Position numbers and translations under genes: made by a program. Shown in pieces: positions 18,543 to 28,650 of a stretch of DNA of 45,684 nt. Numbering within the stretch: position 1 is the first letter of the stretch; every line of letters starts with the position of its first letter. Location of the stretch: the NCBI GenBank assembly GCA_031260015.1, contig JAIRKR010000054.1, forward strand, positions 1 to 45,684. The letters are read 5' to 3'. The notes beneath the pieces are model-generated. The model was not told the origin of the DNA and made no database searches. It saw only the letters and a program-made list of their open reading frames with translations. This stretch comes from Puniceicoccales bacterium (GTDB lineage: Bacteria > Verrucomicrobiota > Verrucomicrobiia > Opitutales > UBA9783).

Positions 18543-19276
18543 CATCTCCTCAGGTTTTTATTTTATGTGCCGGTGAAGGACAACGGCTACGGCCCCTCAC
18601 CGAAAGTCAACCTAAATGTTGGGTCCCTTACAGAAATAAGCCGCTTTTGCAGTACCAATTGGAAATTATTAAGGCACTGCAATTGAACGATGTTACCCTT
18701 ATCGGAGGCTATCGGCATGAAGTTTTGCCCAATACGTATGCAAAAATTGTCAATGTACGCTACACAGAAACCAATATGCTGTACAGTTTGTTCTGTGCAG
18801 AAAGTAGGATGGATGCATCGCGCGATATGATTATTGCCTACGGTGACATCATTTATCACGCATCTGTTTTAAAGACATTGCTGGAAGCGCACGATCCCAT
18901 CGCAATTGTAACGGATATAGATTGGGAACGCTACTGGAAAAATCGCATGGAAGATCCTTTACAAGATGCAGAAACGTTTCGCTGGGATTCCCATACACGT
19001 CGTATTTTTGAATTGGGCAAGAAACCTCAATTGCAATCCGATATTCAAGGCCAATACATCGGCCTATTTAAAATCAGCGCATCCTACGTGACAACTTTTA
19101 AAACTTTCTATCTTCATTTTTGTCAAACACATGTAAATGCAGAAAAAGCCTACATGACCGATTTTTTGCAGTATCTCATCGATCGGCAACAACCTGCATT
19201 CGGTATTCCCATCCACAACGGATGGGCAGAATTCGATACCGCACAAGATCTGCAAGTGAAAGTTGATTTTTTATGA
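18539..19276 (+). CDS. Nucleotidyltransferase, candidate CTP:phosphoglutamine cytidylyltransferase (Cj1416-type)
   Basis: FILCAGEGQRLRPLTESQPKCWVPYRNKPLLQYQLEII; TETNMLYSLFCAE; IIAYGDIIYH; ATGA overlap with upstream stop. Confidence 0.85.
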   Translation: MTSPQVFILCAGEGQRLRPLTESQPKCWVPYRNKPLLQYQLEIIKALQLNDVTLIGGYRHEVLPNTYAKIVNVRYTETNMLYSLFCAESRMDASRDMIIAYGDIIYHASVLKTLLEAHDPIAIVTDIDWERYWKNRMEDPLQDAETFRWDSHTRRIFELGKKPQLQSDIQGQYIGLFKISASYVTTFKTFYLHFCQTHVNAEKAYMTDFLQYLIDRQQPAFGIPIHNGWAEFDTAQDLQVKVDFL

Positions 19277-20574
19277 AACAGTGGACAAAAAACACGATGC
19301 TAGGGATGTTACTCCCATTTTTTTTGATTATTTTTACTTATAATCAAAACCACGGCTATTTTGCAAGCTGCTATGAACTTTTATGGCAGGTAGGTTTAAT
19401 TTTGCTTTCATTACATGCATTTTTATCACTTTTACGCATACCTTATCGTTATACCTGGATTGTATGGATCAGTCTGCTGGTTCCCTTGGGAAACTTATCT
19501 GTTTTTACCGATAATTTCGTTCGTCTTATCATGACGTGTACAGGCTGCTTTATCGTTCGAAAAATACCTAGTTTTAAACTTGCCGTTAGTATGATCGTTT
19601 TATTGTTATGTCTAAACACGTTTCAACTGATACGGCAAAACTTAACTGCCCATCAAGAAGCGCAAGTACATTCATCCGATGTAAAACAATTCAATACCAC
19701 AAAAATCTCCCACAACATTTACTGGATTGTCTGCGATGCATACGTAAGTCGATTCACTTTACAGCGCTATTATAATTACGACAATGCTCCATTTTATGAC
19801 CAACTACAGGCATTGGGATTCAATGCACCTGATGGCCATACTAAGCATTATCCAACACTACGTGCCCTCAATACTTACCTTCAAAATGTTGTTGTCGAAC
19901 ATTCACCTACACTTTCTTCGTTAACACTCCATTATATGTTAAAACAAACTCCGCTGTTCAAGGTTTGTAAAGAACATGGATGGATATTGCACATCTTGGA
20001 ACCTCGATTCCCCTTTTTACGCCATTTAGAAAACATACAACCTTTGGAACCTTTTGTGACAAGCATCCTAAAAGAATTCGTATATACCTGTTTCCATCAT
20101 AACCTGTGGCTCAAAAGTATCCTAAGTAGTAGCCTTAACAAAGACTTGTTCGCTCGCCACCAACGCATCAATAAAAAAATGCTGCACATAATTCCCAAAA
20201 GCGATTCCAAACATTTTTACTATATTCACATAGATTGTCCACATGCACCTTTCATCTTGCATGCAGATGGATCATTCAACGATGACCGAGATTCCGTTAT
20301 TTGGGGTGCAAATGAGGTTAGTCCATCAGGATATACCGCGGAAACGTATCAGAAAAGGTACGTCAATCAAGTGCAAGCACTCAACAGCAAACTTATTGCT
20401 TGGTTGCAATATATCATTCATGTTGACCCTGAAGCGACGATAATACTTCAAGGGGATCACGGAACTTTCATGACATCTCAAGAAGAGGAACATCAAGCTT
20501 TACTATTTGCGGTACGCACAAAACAAACACGCGCCTCATTACGCCCAGAAACGATTTTAAAAACACTTTTATAA
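19273..20574 (+). CDS. Alkaline-phosphatase/sulfatase-superfamily membrane protein
   Basis: N-terminal TM segments; NIYWIVCDAYVSRF; YIHIDCPHAPFIL; ATIILQGDHGTFM; ATGA overlap with cytidylyltransferase-like gene. Confidence 0.75.
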   Translation: MKQWTKNTMLGMLLPFFLIIFTYNQNHGYFASCYELLWQVGLILLSLHAFLSLLRIPYRYTWIVWISLLVPLGNLSVFTDNFVRLIMTCTGCFIVRKIPSFKLAVSMIVLLLCLNTFQLIRQNLTAHQEAQVHSSDVKQFNTTKISHNIYWIVCDAYVSRFTLQRYYNYDNAPFYDQLQALGFNAPDGHTKHYPTLRALNTYLQNVVVEHSPTLSSLTLHYMLKQTPLFKVCKEHGWILHILEPRFPFLRHLENIQPLEPFVTSILKEFVYTCFHHNLWLKSILSSSLNKDLFARHQRINKKMLHIIPKSDSKHFYYIHIDCPHAPFILHADGSFNDDRDSVIWGANEVSPSGYTAETYQKRYVNQVQALNSKLIAWLQYIIHVDPEATIILQGDHGTFMTSQEEEHQALLFAVRTKQTRASLRPETILKTLL

Positions 20575-20589
20575 GAGAATAATGCCCCT

Positions 20590-21825
20590 ATGAAATTATT
20601 TGTACTGTTTTGTTTATCATTATGGTTTTTCGATACCTTAATAAAAAGAAAACTTGCAAAAAATGGTCTATATTTGTTGGAATTTCCTCCGATAGATAAA
20701 AAGCTGGTAGCGAAATTTACAACCTTTGATGCACAATTAGGTTGGGTACCAACACCTAATTCTCGCAAAAAAGATAATTCAGGCACTTATACAGGCTTAC
20801 CTTCTGCAAATGAATATTCTATCGATTCTTACGGAAGTCGTTCACTGACTGTTCCTTTTGAACGAGGCTTTATTTCAACATATGGTGATTCATTTTGTTT
20901 ATGTCGCGAAGTTCCGGATGATTCTAGTTTTCAGGCATTCTTGTCTCAACAAACTCGCTCTTATGTGAGCAATTATGGAGTTGGTAACTATGGCTTAGAT
21001 CAAGCTCTTTTAAGACTGGAAATGCAATTTTTAAAAGATCCTACGAAACATGTTGTTATGGCAATTACTCCGTGGACCATAGAACGTATTGTAAGTGTAT
21101 GGAAACATTATTCGGAACCCGGTAATGTGTTGGGAGCGAAACCAAGATTTATTTTATACAATAACACTTTAAAATTGGTTCCAAATTTTATCCGACAACC
21201 CAGTGACTTTTTGACGATAAAACAACATAAAACATTTCTACGAAAAAACGATGAAAATTACAAATGGTTTTTGGTATCAAAAAGGAAACAAAAAACTTCA
21301 GCACTGTGGCATTTAGCCACTCATAAATCTTTGATGGATTTCATTCTTAAAAGAGCAAATTACGACATCGCTCGACTTACAAAACAAAATATTCAAAAAA
21401 TAGACCAAAAGAAACAAGAATTTTTGCAAGTAGCCAAACTTTATATACAAGAACAAACACGATTAAAAACCATTTACTTAGCTCATTTGTTTGAGAAACA
21501 AAAACAACTGTTGGTTCATCTTATGGGACGTTTTGTCGATTTTGCTAAAACGCATCAATTCATTCCTCATTTGTTGATATTACCTGCTTACGATCACGTA
21601 ACATTTATGAAGGAAGGCAAACTTCTTTATCAAAATAACCTGCAATGGATCCCCAAAGCATGTCCAACATTAGTTATCACTGACATGTATGAATGCTGGA
21701 AACAGATGAGTACCGAAACTTTCAATAGGCTGTATGTTGATATATTTGGCCATCATAGTATACTAGGAAATCAACACATCGCAAACGTTTTATTAAAGAA
21801 AATTTCAGCTACCTCATCACTTTAA
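20590..21825 (+). CDS. SGNH/GDSL hydrolase-like protein
   Basis: ISTYGDSFCLCREV; YVSNYGVGNYGLDQALLRLE; C-terminal VDIFGHHSILGNQ. Confidence 0.65.
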   Translation: MKLFVLFCLSLWFFDTLIKRKLAKNGLYLLEFPPIDKKLVAKFTTFDAQLGWVPTPNSRKKDNSGTYTGLPSANEYSIDSYGSRSLTVPFERGFISTYGDSFCLCREVPDDSSFQAFLSQQTRSYVSNYGVGNYGLDQALLRLEMQFLKDPTKHVVMAITPWTIERIVSVWKHYSEPGNVLGAKPRFILYNNTLKLVPNFIRQPSDFLTIKQHKTFLRKNDENYKWFLVSKRKQKTSALWHLATHKSLMDFILKRANYDIARLTKQNIQKIDQKKQEFLQVAKLYIQEQTRLKTIYLAHLFEKQKQLLVHLMGRFVDFAKTHQFIPHLLILPAYDHVTFMKEGKLLYQNNLQWIPKACPTLVITDMYECWKQMSTETFNRLYVDIFGHHSILGNQHIANVLLKKISATSSL

Positions 21826-21841
21826 AACTACGTACTACCTC

Positions 21842-22104
21842 TAGCATTTTTTACCAATCAGTGGCGCTATTCTCTTGCGGAAAATAATGAATTTCAAATG
21901 TATCGCGATTTGAAAACATTGTACCGTCTAACGTTTTCATTTTACGATCCGGCGGTACGCGCCGTCCTTTTAAAGCGCGTTTTGGAAACATTTGGTACGC
22001 TAACAAACCTACCCACACGCCCACAAGATATTACGCAAGGGATTACCTACCACTTTATGCACGATGTGCTTCAAGAAAAAGTACTCAAACAAATATTTGT
22101 GTAA
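21842..22104 (+). pseudogene. Orphan C-terminal gene fragment of unknown origin
   Basis: Frame reads LAFFTNQWRYSLAENNEFQMYRDLKTLYRLTFSFYDPAVRAVLLKRVLETFGTLTNLPTRPQDITQGITYHFMHDVLQEKVLKQIFV without credible start. Confidence 0.4.
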
Positions 22105-22285
22105 AAAACCGGAAATGCTTGAAAAGCTGACAAGTGGTATCTAAAAATCTACTTAAATTGAGATACATAGTTTTCTCCCAGCGTCCCCAAGCTGAGCTAA
22201 AAAAGTACTACTTCCACCAAGAAATTAGAAAACCTCTGATGTTGAAACAACAAAGCCAACTTTTGTAACCGTGCAACTTCTAGAT

Positions 22286-22435
22286 TTACTCTTTTGGTTT
22301 ACCGACAAACAACCGTTTGACAAAGCCAAATAATTTCGCAAACGAATTACGAAAAAACCAAACAACGGTTAAACACCCTGCAATAAGCGATTGAACCACC
22401 AATCCTCCCAATCCGGGATCTATATAAGCTATCAT
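22286..22435 (-). CDS. Small membrane protein (about 49 aa) with YIDPG motif
   Basis: MIAYIDPGLGGLVVQSLIAGCLTVVWFFRNSFAKLFGFVKRLFVGKPKE from ATG at 22435. Confidence 0.6.
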   Translation of the reverse strand: MIAYIDPGLGGLVVQSLIAGCLTVVWFFRNSFAKLFGFVKRLFVGKPKE

Positions 22436-22607
22436 GAGAATGTTTTTACAGTATAACTCAGATTGTTCAAGCAAAATGTATATTGTTTTGTTGCAACACC
22501 TAATGGTAATGTATTCCATACTAGGTTTAAAATATTAATGCATATGTTTTACTATTTTATTTGTTTTTATCATTTTGTTTTAAAAAAATTCTGCTGTAAA
22601 AACTAGC

Positions 22608-23657
22608 ATGAATTTTATCTGCAGTTGCCTCTGGGCTATTGGGGTTCCATGTTACATGTTTATTACGAATGGTAATGCTTTCGTTTTTAAACATTTACTT
22701 GCACTGTGTTGCATGTTCATACTACTGAACTATACTTTTGCACTATGCTTAAGAAGGTTTGAAAAAGATAAAAGCAGACACTATCTAATGCTTGCTGTGG
22801 CATGGATTGTTTTCTGGTTTAGTCTACCATGTGCACGTTGTATAAAAGATTGCATTCCTGTACTTTCATCATGGTTTGGAAAATACAAATGGGGGCTACT
22901 ATTGGCGTTTTCCCTATTTTTTCTGTCAGCATGCATCTTATTGTTCAAAAAAATGCGTGAACGTCGGATAAACAACATTTTACGTCTGTTAAACGCGTTT
23001 ATTATTGTCACGTATATCTTGTGTACAGTACGATGGGTTACTTATAATATATCAAATGCTCAAGATAACAACCAACCTCCAATTATCGCAATAAAGAACA
23101 ATCGTCTACCTAATATTTATCACGTTTTACTGGATGAGTATACCAATGAAAATACTCTAAAAAAAATTGGATACAATGACAGTTATTTTCTGCAATCTTT
23201 GGAACAGTATGGCTTTTTAGTTTTTAGAAACTCACGTTCAAACTATTTTAACACATCAAATTCCGTTACCAGTATGCTGAACATGCGTTATTTAATGGAT
23301 AACGAAGAAATGAATTTAAACGCTCTGGATTTATTGGTTAAAAAAAATAAAGTATTTGCAACACTTTTAAAATTATCGTAATACGATGACAATGAACTCA
23401 AGCCTATTATCATTTTACATGGGGATCATGGGTTCATGAATATTTGCGTTGGCAAAAATCATCCGTTGGTAGATGCGGATAGTATATTTGGTAATTTATT
23501 TGCAATTTACATACCGCAAGAGTGGCGAGAGGACGCAAAAAATCTCCAATTCATCAATCTTTACCGCTTTATTTTCAATCATCTATTCAAGATAGATTAC
23601 CCATACTTAGAGCAACAGCAAATATACAAAGGTAAACCGTATGTTCCAGCACAGTAA
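22608..23657 (+). pseudogene. Sulfatase-superfamily membrane protein with internal deletion and TAA
   Basis: NIYHVLLDEYTNENTLKKIGYNDSYF...FATLLKLS-TAA-YDDNELKPIIILHGDHGFMNI...NLYRFIFNHL in the same frame; lacks about 170-200 residues present in 31383..32843. Confidence 0.8.
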
Positions 23658-23709
23658 GCTCGATATTTTTCTTCTTGTAAAAATTAAAAAATAGATAAAA
23701 GTAATTGGT

Positions 23710-24921
23710 GTGATACAGTGTAAAATTTGTAACCGAGAGATTCAACTCATAATTTCTTTTGGAAAAATGCCTATAGCCAATGGTTTTTTAAATGCAGAGG
23801 ATTTCCATCAAGAATATTTTTTTGAATTGGCATGTGGATTTTGCGAACATTGTAAAACATTTCAGCTATTACATCAGCCAGACCGATCACAGATGTTTCA
23901 TGAACAGTACGCTTTCTACACCGCAACATCAAAGCATATGTCAGAACATTTCGAGGTAATGGCTTTAAATTATATTCAACATTGGCTGGTCACCCAAAAG
24001 GATCCTTTTGTAGTCGAATTAGGAAGTAACGATGGTACCATGTTGAAGCACTTCACCAAACGTGGCATTCGACATTTAGGTATTGAAGCTTCGCAGAACG
24101 TAGCCGAAATTGCCAAAAAAAATGGCGTTGAAACAAAGTGTTGTTTTTTCAACGATACGACAGCGAAAGAAATCCAACAAAGCTATGGTAAAGCCGACCT
24201 TATTTCTGTGGCCAACGTTCATTTTTCCAATATGGGTGAGGTGGCCAGGGGTATTGCGCTGCTTTTAAAGGACGATGGAATATTTGTCTTTGAAAATCCG
24301 TACATAGGTAACGTTATTCAAAATGTTGCTTACGACCAAATTTATGACGAACATTCTTTTATTTTTGGATTGAATTCTGTCAGTTATATTTTTGGATGTG
24401 AGGAGTTGGACGTTTTTCATGTGGAGACACAAGAAACGCACGGAGGGTCGATGCGCTACTATTTATGTCACAAAGGAGCACACAACAAGCGTTCAAGTGT
24501 AACAGAACTACTGCATCAGGAAAATGATGTTTTGTGCTTAAACCGCATGGAAATATATAGAACATTTGCCAAAAATTGTGAACGGCAAAAGCAGGAGTTG
24601 GTTGCCTTATTAAAAAAGTTAAAAGCAGAAGGTAAAAGTGTTGTAGGATACGCTGCAACTGCTAAAAGTACAACAGTGTTAAATTATTGTGGTATGGGTC
24701 CAGAACTTATTCCCTGTATATATGACACAACTCCGATTAAACAAGGCAAGTATTCACCCGGTATGCACATACCGATTAAACCTTACACTATTGATTGGTA
24801 TAAAAAAGTTGACTGTGCTATATTATTTGCCTGGAATCATGCAAAAGAAATTTTTGACAAGGAGTCTGAATTTACAAAAAATGGAGGCCAATGGATTTTA
24901 TCCACATCTTGCTTGCAATAA
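23710..24921 (+). CDS. NDP-sugar C-methyltransferase (NovU/TylC3/EvaC-type), GTG start
   Basis: N-terminal Cys-rich CKICNREI...CGFCEHCKTFQLL; VVELGSNDGTMLKHF; C-terminal VVGYAATAKSTTVLNYCGMG...IYDTTPIKQGKYSPGMHIPI. Confidence 0.9.
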   Translation: MIQCKICNREIQLIISFGKMPIANGFLNAEDFHQEYFFELACGFCEHCKTFQLLHQPDRSQMFHEQYAFYTATSKHMSEHFEVMALNYIQHWLVTQKDPFVVELGSNDGTMLKHFTKRGIRHLGIEASQNVAEIAKKNGVETKCCFFNDTTAKEIQQSYGKADLISVANVHFSNMGEVARGIALLLKDDGIFVFENPYIGNVIQNVAYDQIYDEHSFIFGLNSVSYIFGCEELDVFHVETQETHGGSMRYYLCHKGAHNKRSSVTELLHQENDVLCLNRMEIYRTFAKNCERQKQELVALLKKLKAEGKSVVGYAATAKSTTVLNYCGMGPELIPCIYDTTPIKQGKYSPGMHIPIKPYTIDWYKKVDCAILFAWNHAKEIFDKESEFTKNGGQWILSTSCLQ

Positions 24922-24951
24922 TAATACAATAAAACAAAAAAAGGAAAATTT

Positions 24952-25682
24952 ATGACATTTAATCGAGAAGAATTTGAGAAAGAAAAGTCTGCGTGTTTAT
25001 TGCGACAAAATCAAGATAAAGAACTGCAAACAAGTATTTTCAACTTTATAACCAAAATTGATAAATATAATTACGAGTATCAATGGACATGGATGGGAAT
25101 ACCTATCATTAAAATGCCTGAGGATATTATTCTGACACAGCAAATCATTTACGATACTAAACCGGATTACATCATTGAAACGGGTATTGCGTGGGGAGGT
25201 AGTGTTGTATACTACGCTTCTTTGTTACAATTACTTGGGAATGGTGAAATTATTGCAATAGATACCATTTTGCCGAAAAAAATATCGATAAGATTATGGC
25301 GTATTCTTTTTCAAATCGTATTCATTTATTAGAAGGATCTTCCACAGATGTGACCATTTTTGAGAAAGTAAAATCATTGATAAAACCGAATATAAAGATA
25401 ATGCTTATATTGGATAGTAATCATACACACGAACACGTTTATAATGAACTTAATTTGTATTCTCCTCTTGTATCACCAGGCCAATATATCATTGTAGAAG
25501 ATACTTTGGTAGAACATATCCCCCATCAGACACACCGACAACGTCCTTGGGGACATGGAAACAATCCTTACACGGCAGTAAAGCAATTCTTACTGGAGAA
25601 TAAAAACTTTTCCAACGACAATAAGTATAATAAGACATGTTTGATCTCTTGCAGTAAAGATGGATACGTTGTACGTGTATAA
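24952..25682 (+). pseudogene. CmcI/cephalosporin-hydroxylase-family (sugar O-methyltransferase-like) protein, frameshifted
   Basis: PDYIIETGIAWGGSVVYYASLL...AIDTILPK then frameshift near gaaaaaaat at about 25275-25282 into NIDKIMAYSFSNRIHLLEGSSTD...MLILDSNHTHEHVYNEL...YIIVEDTLVE. Confidence 0.8.
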
Positions 25683-25736
25683 ATAGGAAAGATTCCACTC
25701 TCTATTGAAAATTGTAAAAAAATAAGTTTAGTATTC

Positions 25737-26657
25737 ATGCCTGAAAGTATTATAGTCACAGGAGCTTCGGGATTTATTGGGAAAGCTTTTGTACAGGCAA
25801 TACTCGAAAGATCAGAAAATACAGAAAAGTTTATTTGCATTTATAATACAAATCATCCTCAACTCCATTCACCTTACATCCAATGGATTCAATGCGATTT
25901 ATTTAATCCTCAATCTACCGCACGTGTTTTTAAAGAATATAAGCCGACAAAGATGTTACACCTAGCCTGGGATGTTAAGCCAAATGAATTTTGGACATCC
26001 AAAAAAAATTTGGATTGGCTAAGTGTAAGCTTAAAATTATTTGAGCTGTTTTGTAAAAATGGAGGAGAAGTTTTTGTTACTACAGGGAGTCTGGCTGAGC
26101 ATGACTTAACTCAAATTGATTTAAATGAGAACACCTTACACGCAAATCCTAACACGTTATATGGCCAAAGTAAGGCAAGCTTAAGAGAATTACTTTTTCA
26201 TTTAAGGAATTGTTACTATCCTAACAGCATTATCGTATGGGCAAGAATTGGGTGGTTTTTTGGAGAAAATGAACCCAAAGAAAAGTTGTTTTCAACCATT
26301 GTCACAAATATTCTAAAAAAGCGTCCCATTAATTTAGTCGGGAGGTCAATCTACCGACCCTATGCACATATAAAATACGCAGGAAGAATTTTGTTACAGT
26401 GTTTAAATTTGGCAGAAGATTGCATTTTTAATTTATCAGGCACCGAGCAAATTGAAATAGAAGAAATCATCAAATATGTATCTTCTTTCTTCGATAAACC
26501 TTATACTATTACCTATAGAGATAAATTCCTTCATCAAACGCCCGCAAAATATAATATTACAACGTTGACACTTCAAAAATATTGGCCAAATGTTTTTCAC
26601 AATACGTTTGTGGAAGACTTAAAAAATTTTGTAAACATAAACTCGAAAATAGCATAA
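25737..26657 (+). CDS. NAD-dependent epimerase/dehydratase family (possible NDP-4-ketohexose reductase)
   Basis: IIVTGASGFIGKAF; LHLAWDVKPNEFW; YGQSKASLREL. Confidence 0.85.
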   Translation: MPESIIVTGASGFIGKAFVQAILERSENTEKFICIYNTNHPQLHSPYIQWIQCDLFNPQSTARVFKEYKPTKMLHLAWDVKPNEFWTSKKNLDWLSVSLKLFELFCKNGGEVFVTTGSLAEHDLTQIDLNENTLHANPNTLYGQSKASLRELLFHLRNCYYPNSIIVWARIGWFFGENEPKEKLFSTIVTNILKKRPINLVGRSIYRPYAHIKYAGRILLQCLNLAEDCIFNLSGTEQIEIEEIIKYVSSFFDKPYTITYRDKFLHQTPAKYNITTLTLQKYWPNVFHNTFVEDLKNFVNINSKIA

Positions 26658-27538
26658 TGACGGAAAATTCAACAATGTGGGATGAAATTTGTAAAAACAC
26701 TTTTCAAACTTGGGATATAACGACGTTTCGTAATAACGGTCCTAATAATCGTTTAGTGACATACAATCCAAAATCACACGGTGTGCTTTTTCTTAAAACG
26801 ATTTTATGGCAGTGCGTTCGTTCTATGAATAATCATGAACGTAGTCTATTAGGGAAGATCAAAAATCGAGCATTTGGACGGCCGATAAGCATAAAATATG
26901 ATGAAAATATGGAAGTTGACCTCGATTACATTTTATGTATAAAGGAACTATGCTTTTTGGAAGAATACTTAACAAAAATATGTTCTGTCATAGAAATCGG
27001 GGGGGGGTACGGAAGGACGGCTCATGGGATGTTGAGTTTATTTCCAAACATAAAAACATATTACATCATCGATTTGCAACCTGTGCTAATGCTAGCTAAA
27101 CAATTTCTAGAACATGTGCTTCCCAAAAGTCTTCTTAAAAAGATCTTTTTTATCCCCGTGCAATCATTTAATCCCTTAAATATTCAAGCAGATCTTTGTA
27201 TTAACATAAATTCTATGCAAGAAATGCCAAAATGTGTAGTTAAAGAATATTTATTGTTTATTGACAAACAGTGCAAGTATTTTTATTCCAATAACACGAT
27301 CGGTAAATTTCTGCCATCAATGGGTGGATTTGAAGAGGTTTTATCTTCAGAAAAAGCCATCCAATCTGGAATTCTAAAAAAATATCTTAATATCTTTTCA
27401 GACAAAGAACGTCAACTTGCACAAAAAGAATTCTTAGAAGCATTTAAACCCTCAACTCGTTGGACATGTTTGAAACATGCAGAATGCGTCCCGTGGCCTC
27501 ATTATTATCAGGCTTTATATGAGAATCACATAAAATAA
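26657..27538 (+). CDS. Putative sugar O-methyltransferase
   Basis: VIEIGGGYGRTAHGMLSLFPNIKTYYIIDLQPVLMLA; NINSMQEMP; start ATG at 26657 overlapping previous stop. Confidence 0.75.
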   Translation: MTENSTMWDEICKNTFQTWDITTFRNNGPNNRLVTYNPKSHGVLFLKTILWQCVRSMNNHERSLLGKIKNRAFGRPISIKYDENMEVDLDYILCIKELCFLEEYLTKICSVIEIGGGYGRTAHGMLSLFPNIKTYYIIDLQPVLMLAKQFLEHVLPKSLLKKIFFIPVQSFNPLNIQADLCININSMQEMPKCVVKEYLLFIDKQCKYFYSNNTIGKFLPSMGGFEEVLSSEKAIQSGILKKYLNIFSDKERQLAQKEFLEAFKPSTRWTCLKHAECVPWPHYYQALYENHIK

Positions 27539-27591
27539 AATTAGCAAATTGTCCAAACGTTGCGCATTATGTTTTATTATTATTAAAAAAT

Positions 27592-28650
27592 ATGAAAATT
27601 TTACTTACGGGAGGGGCTGGATTTATTGGGTCACACTTTGTAAAACAAGCAATTCAAAGTGGGCATGAAATTGTCAACGTCGATAAATTAACTTATGCGG
27701 GGAATTTAGACAACTTGGAAGAATACGCCCAAGCTTCTCAACATCACTTCTATAAAGAAGACATTGTAAACAGAGAAAATGTGCGTGCCATCTTTGAAAA
27801 AGAACAACCGGATGTGGTGGTGCACATGGCTGCCGAATCGCACGTCGATCGTTCCATCGAATCAGGCGATGCATTTTTACGGACAAATGTCACAGGAACG
27901 TATCATTTGCTTACCATTGCTCATCATTACTGGCAATCCTTGCCAAAAGAAAAACGCCTTTCTTTTCGGTTTGTACACTTATCCACAGACGAAGTTTTGG
28001 GGACTTTGCAACCTAATGAAGATAAATTTTGCGAAACCACCCCCTACCGTCCCAATTCTCCTTACGCTGCATCAAAGGCATCGTCAGATTTGTTCGTAAG
28101 GGCTTACCATCATACGTACGGATTACCCATCATTATTGTAAACACTACCAACAACTATGGGCCTTTTCAGTTTCCAGAAAAGCTTATACCAGTCGTCATC
28201 TTAAACGCGTTGGAACAAAAATCTATACCCGTATACGGCGACGGCAAACAAATTCGCGATTGGCTCTTTGTTGAAGATCACATCGAGGCTTTACTAAAGC
28301 TCATAACATATGGATGTATTGGAGAAACATATTGTATTGGAGGTGAAAATGAGTGGACTAATTTGGATGTTGTAAATGAGATTTGTACACTGCTGGATCG
28401 CATAAAACCGCTTGCTCAAGGCTCGTATAAAGATTTAATTGCATTTGTACAAGACCGCCCAGGGCACGATCGTCGTTATGCCGTTAATGCCAACAAAATT
28501 CATCAAGAACTGGGTTGGTTTGCACGTCATTCCATGCAAGAAGGATTACAAAAAACGGTTCAATGGTACGTTGATAATGCCGAAAGACTTAATACTTTAT
28601 TTGATCGACATCGATTGGGATTAAAAAATAATCATGAAAAAAATTTCTAA
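27592..28650 (+). CDS. rmlB: dTDP-glucose 4,6-dehydratase
   Basis: KILLTGGAGFIGSHFVKQ; HMAAESHVDRSI; STDEVLG; TTNNYGPFQFPEKLIP. Confidence 0.96.
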   Translation: MKILLTGGAGFIGSHFVKQAIQSGHEIVNVDKLTYAGNLDNLEEYAQASQHHFYKEDIVNRENVRAIFEKEQPDVVVHMAAESHVDRSIESGDAFLRTNVTGTYHLLTIAHHYWQSLPKEKRLSFRFVHLSTDEVLGTLQPNEDKFCETTPYRPNSPYAASKASSDLFVRAYHHTYGLPIIIVNTTNNYGPFQFPEKLIPVVILNALEQKSIPVYGDGKQIRDWLFVEDHIEALLKLITYGCIGETYCIGGENEWTNLDVVNEICTLLDRIKPLAQGSYKDLIAFVQDRPGHDRRYAVNANKIHQELGWFARHSMQEGLQKTVQWYVDNAERLNTLFDRHRLGLKNNHEKNF

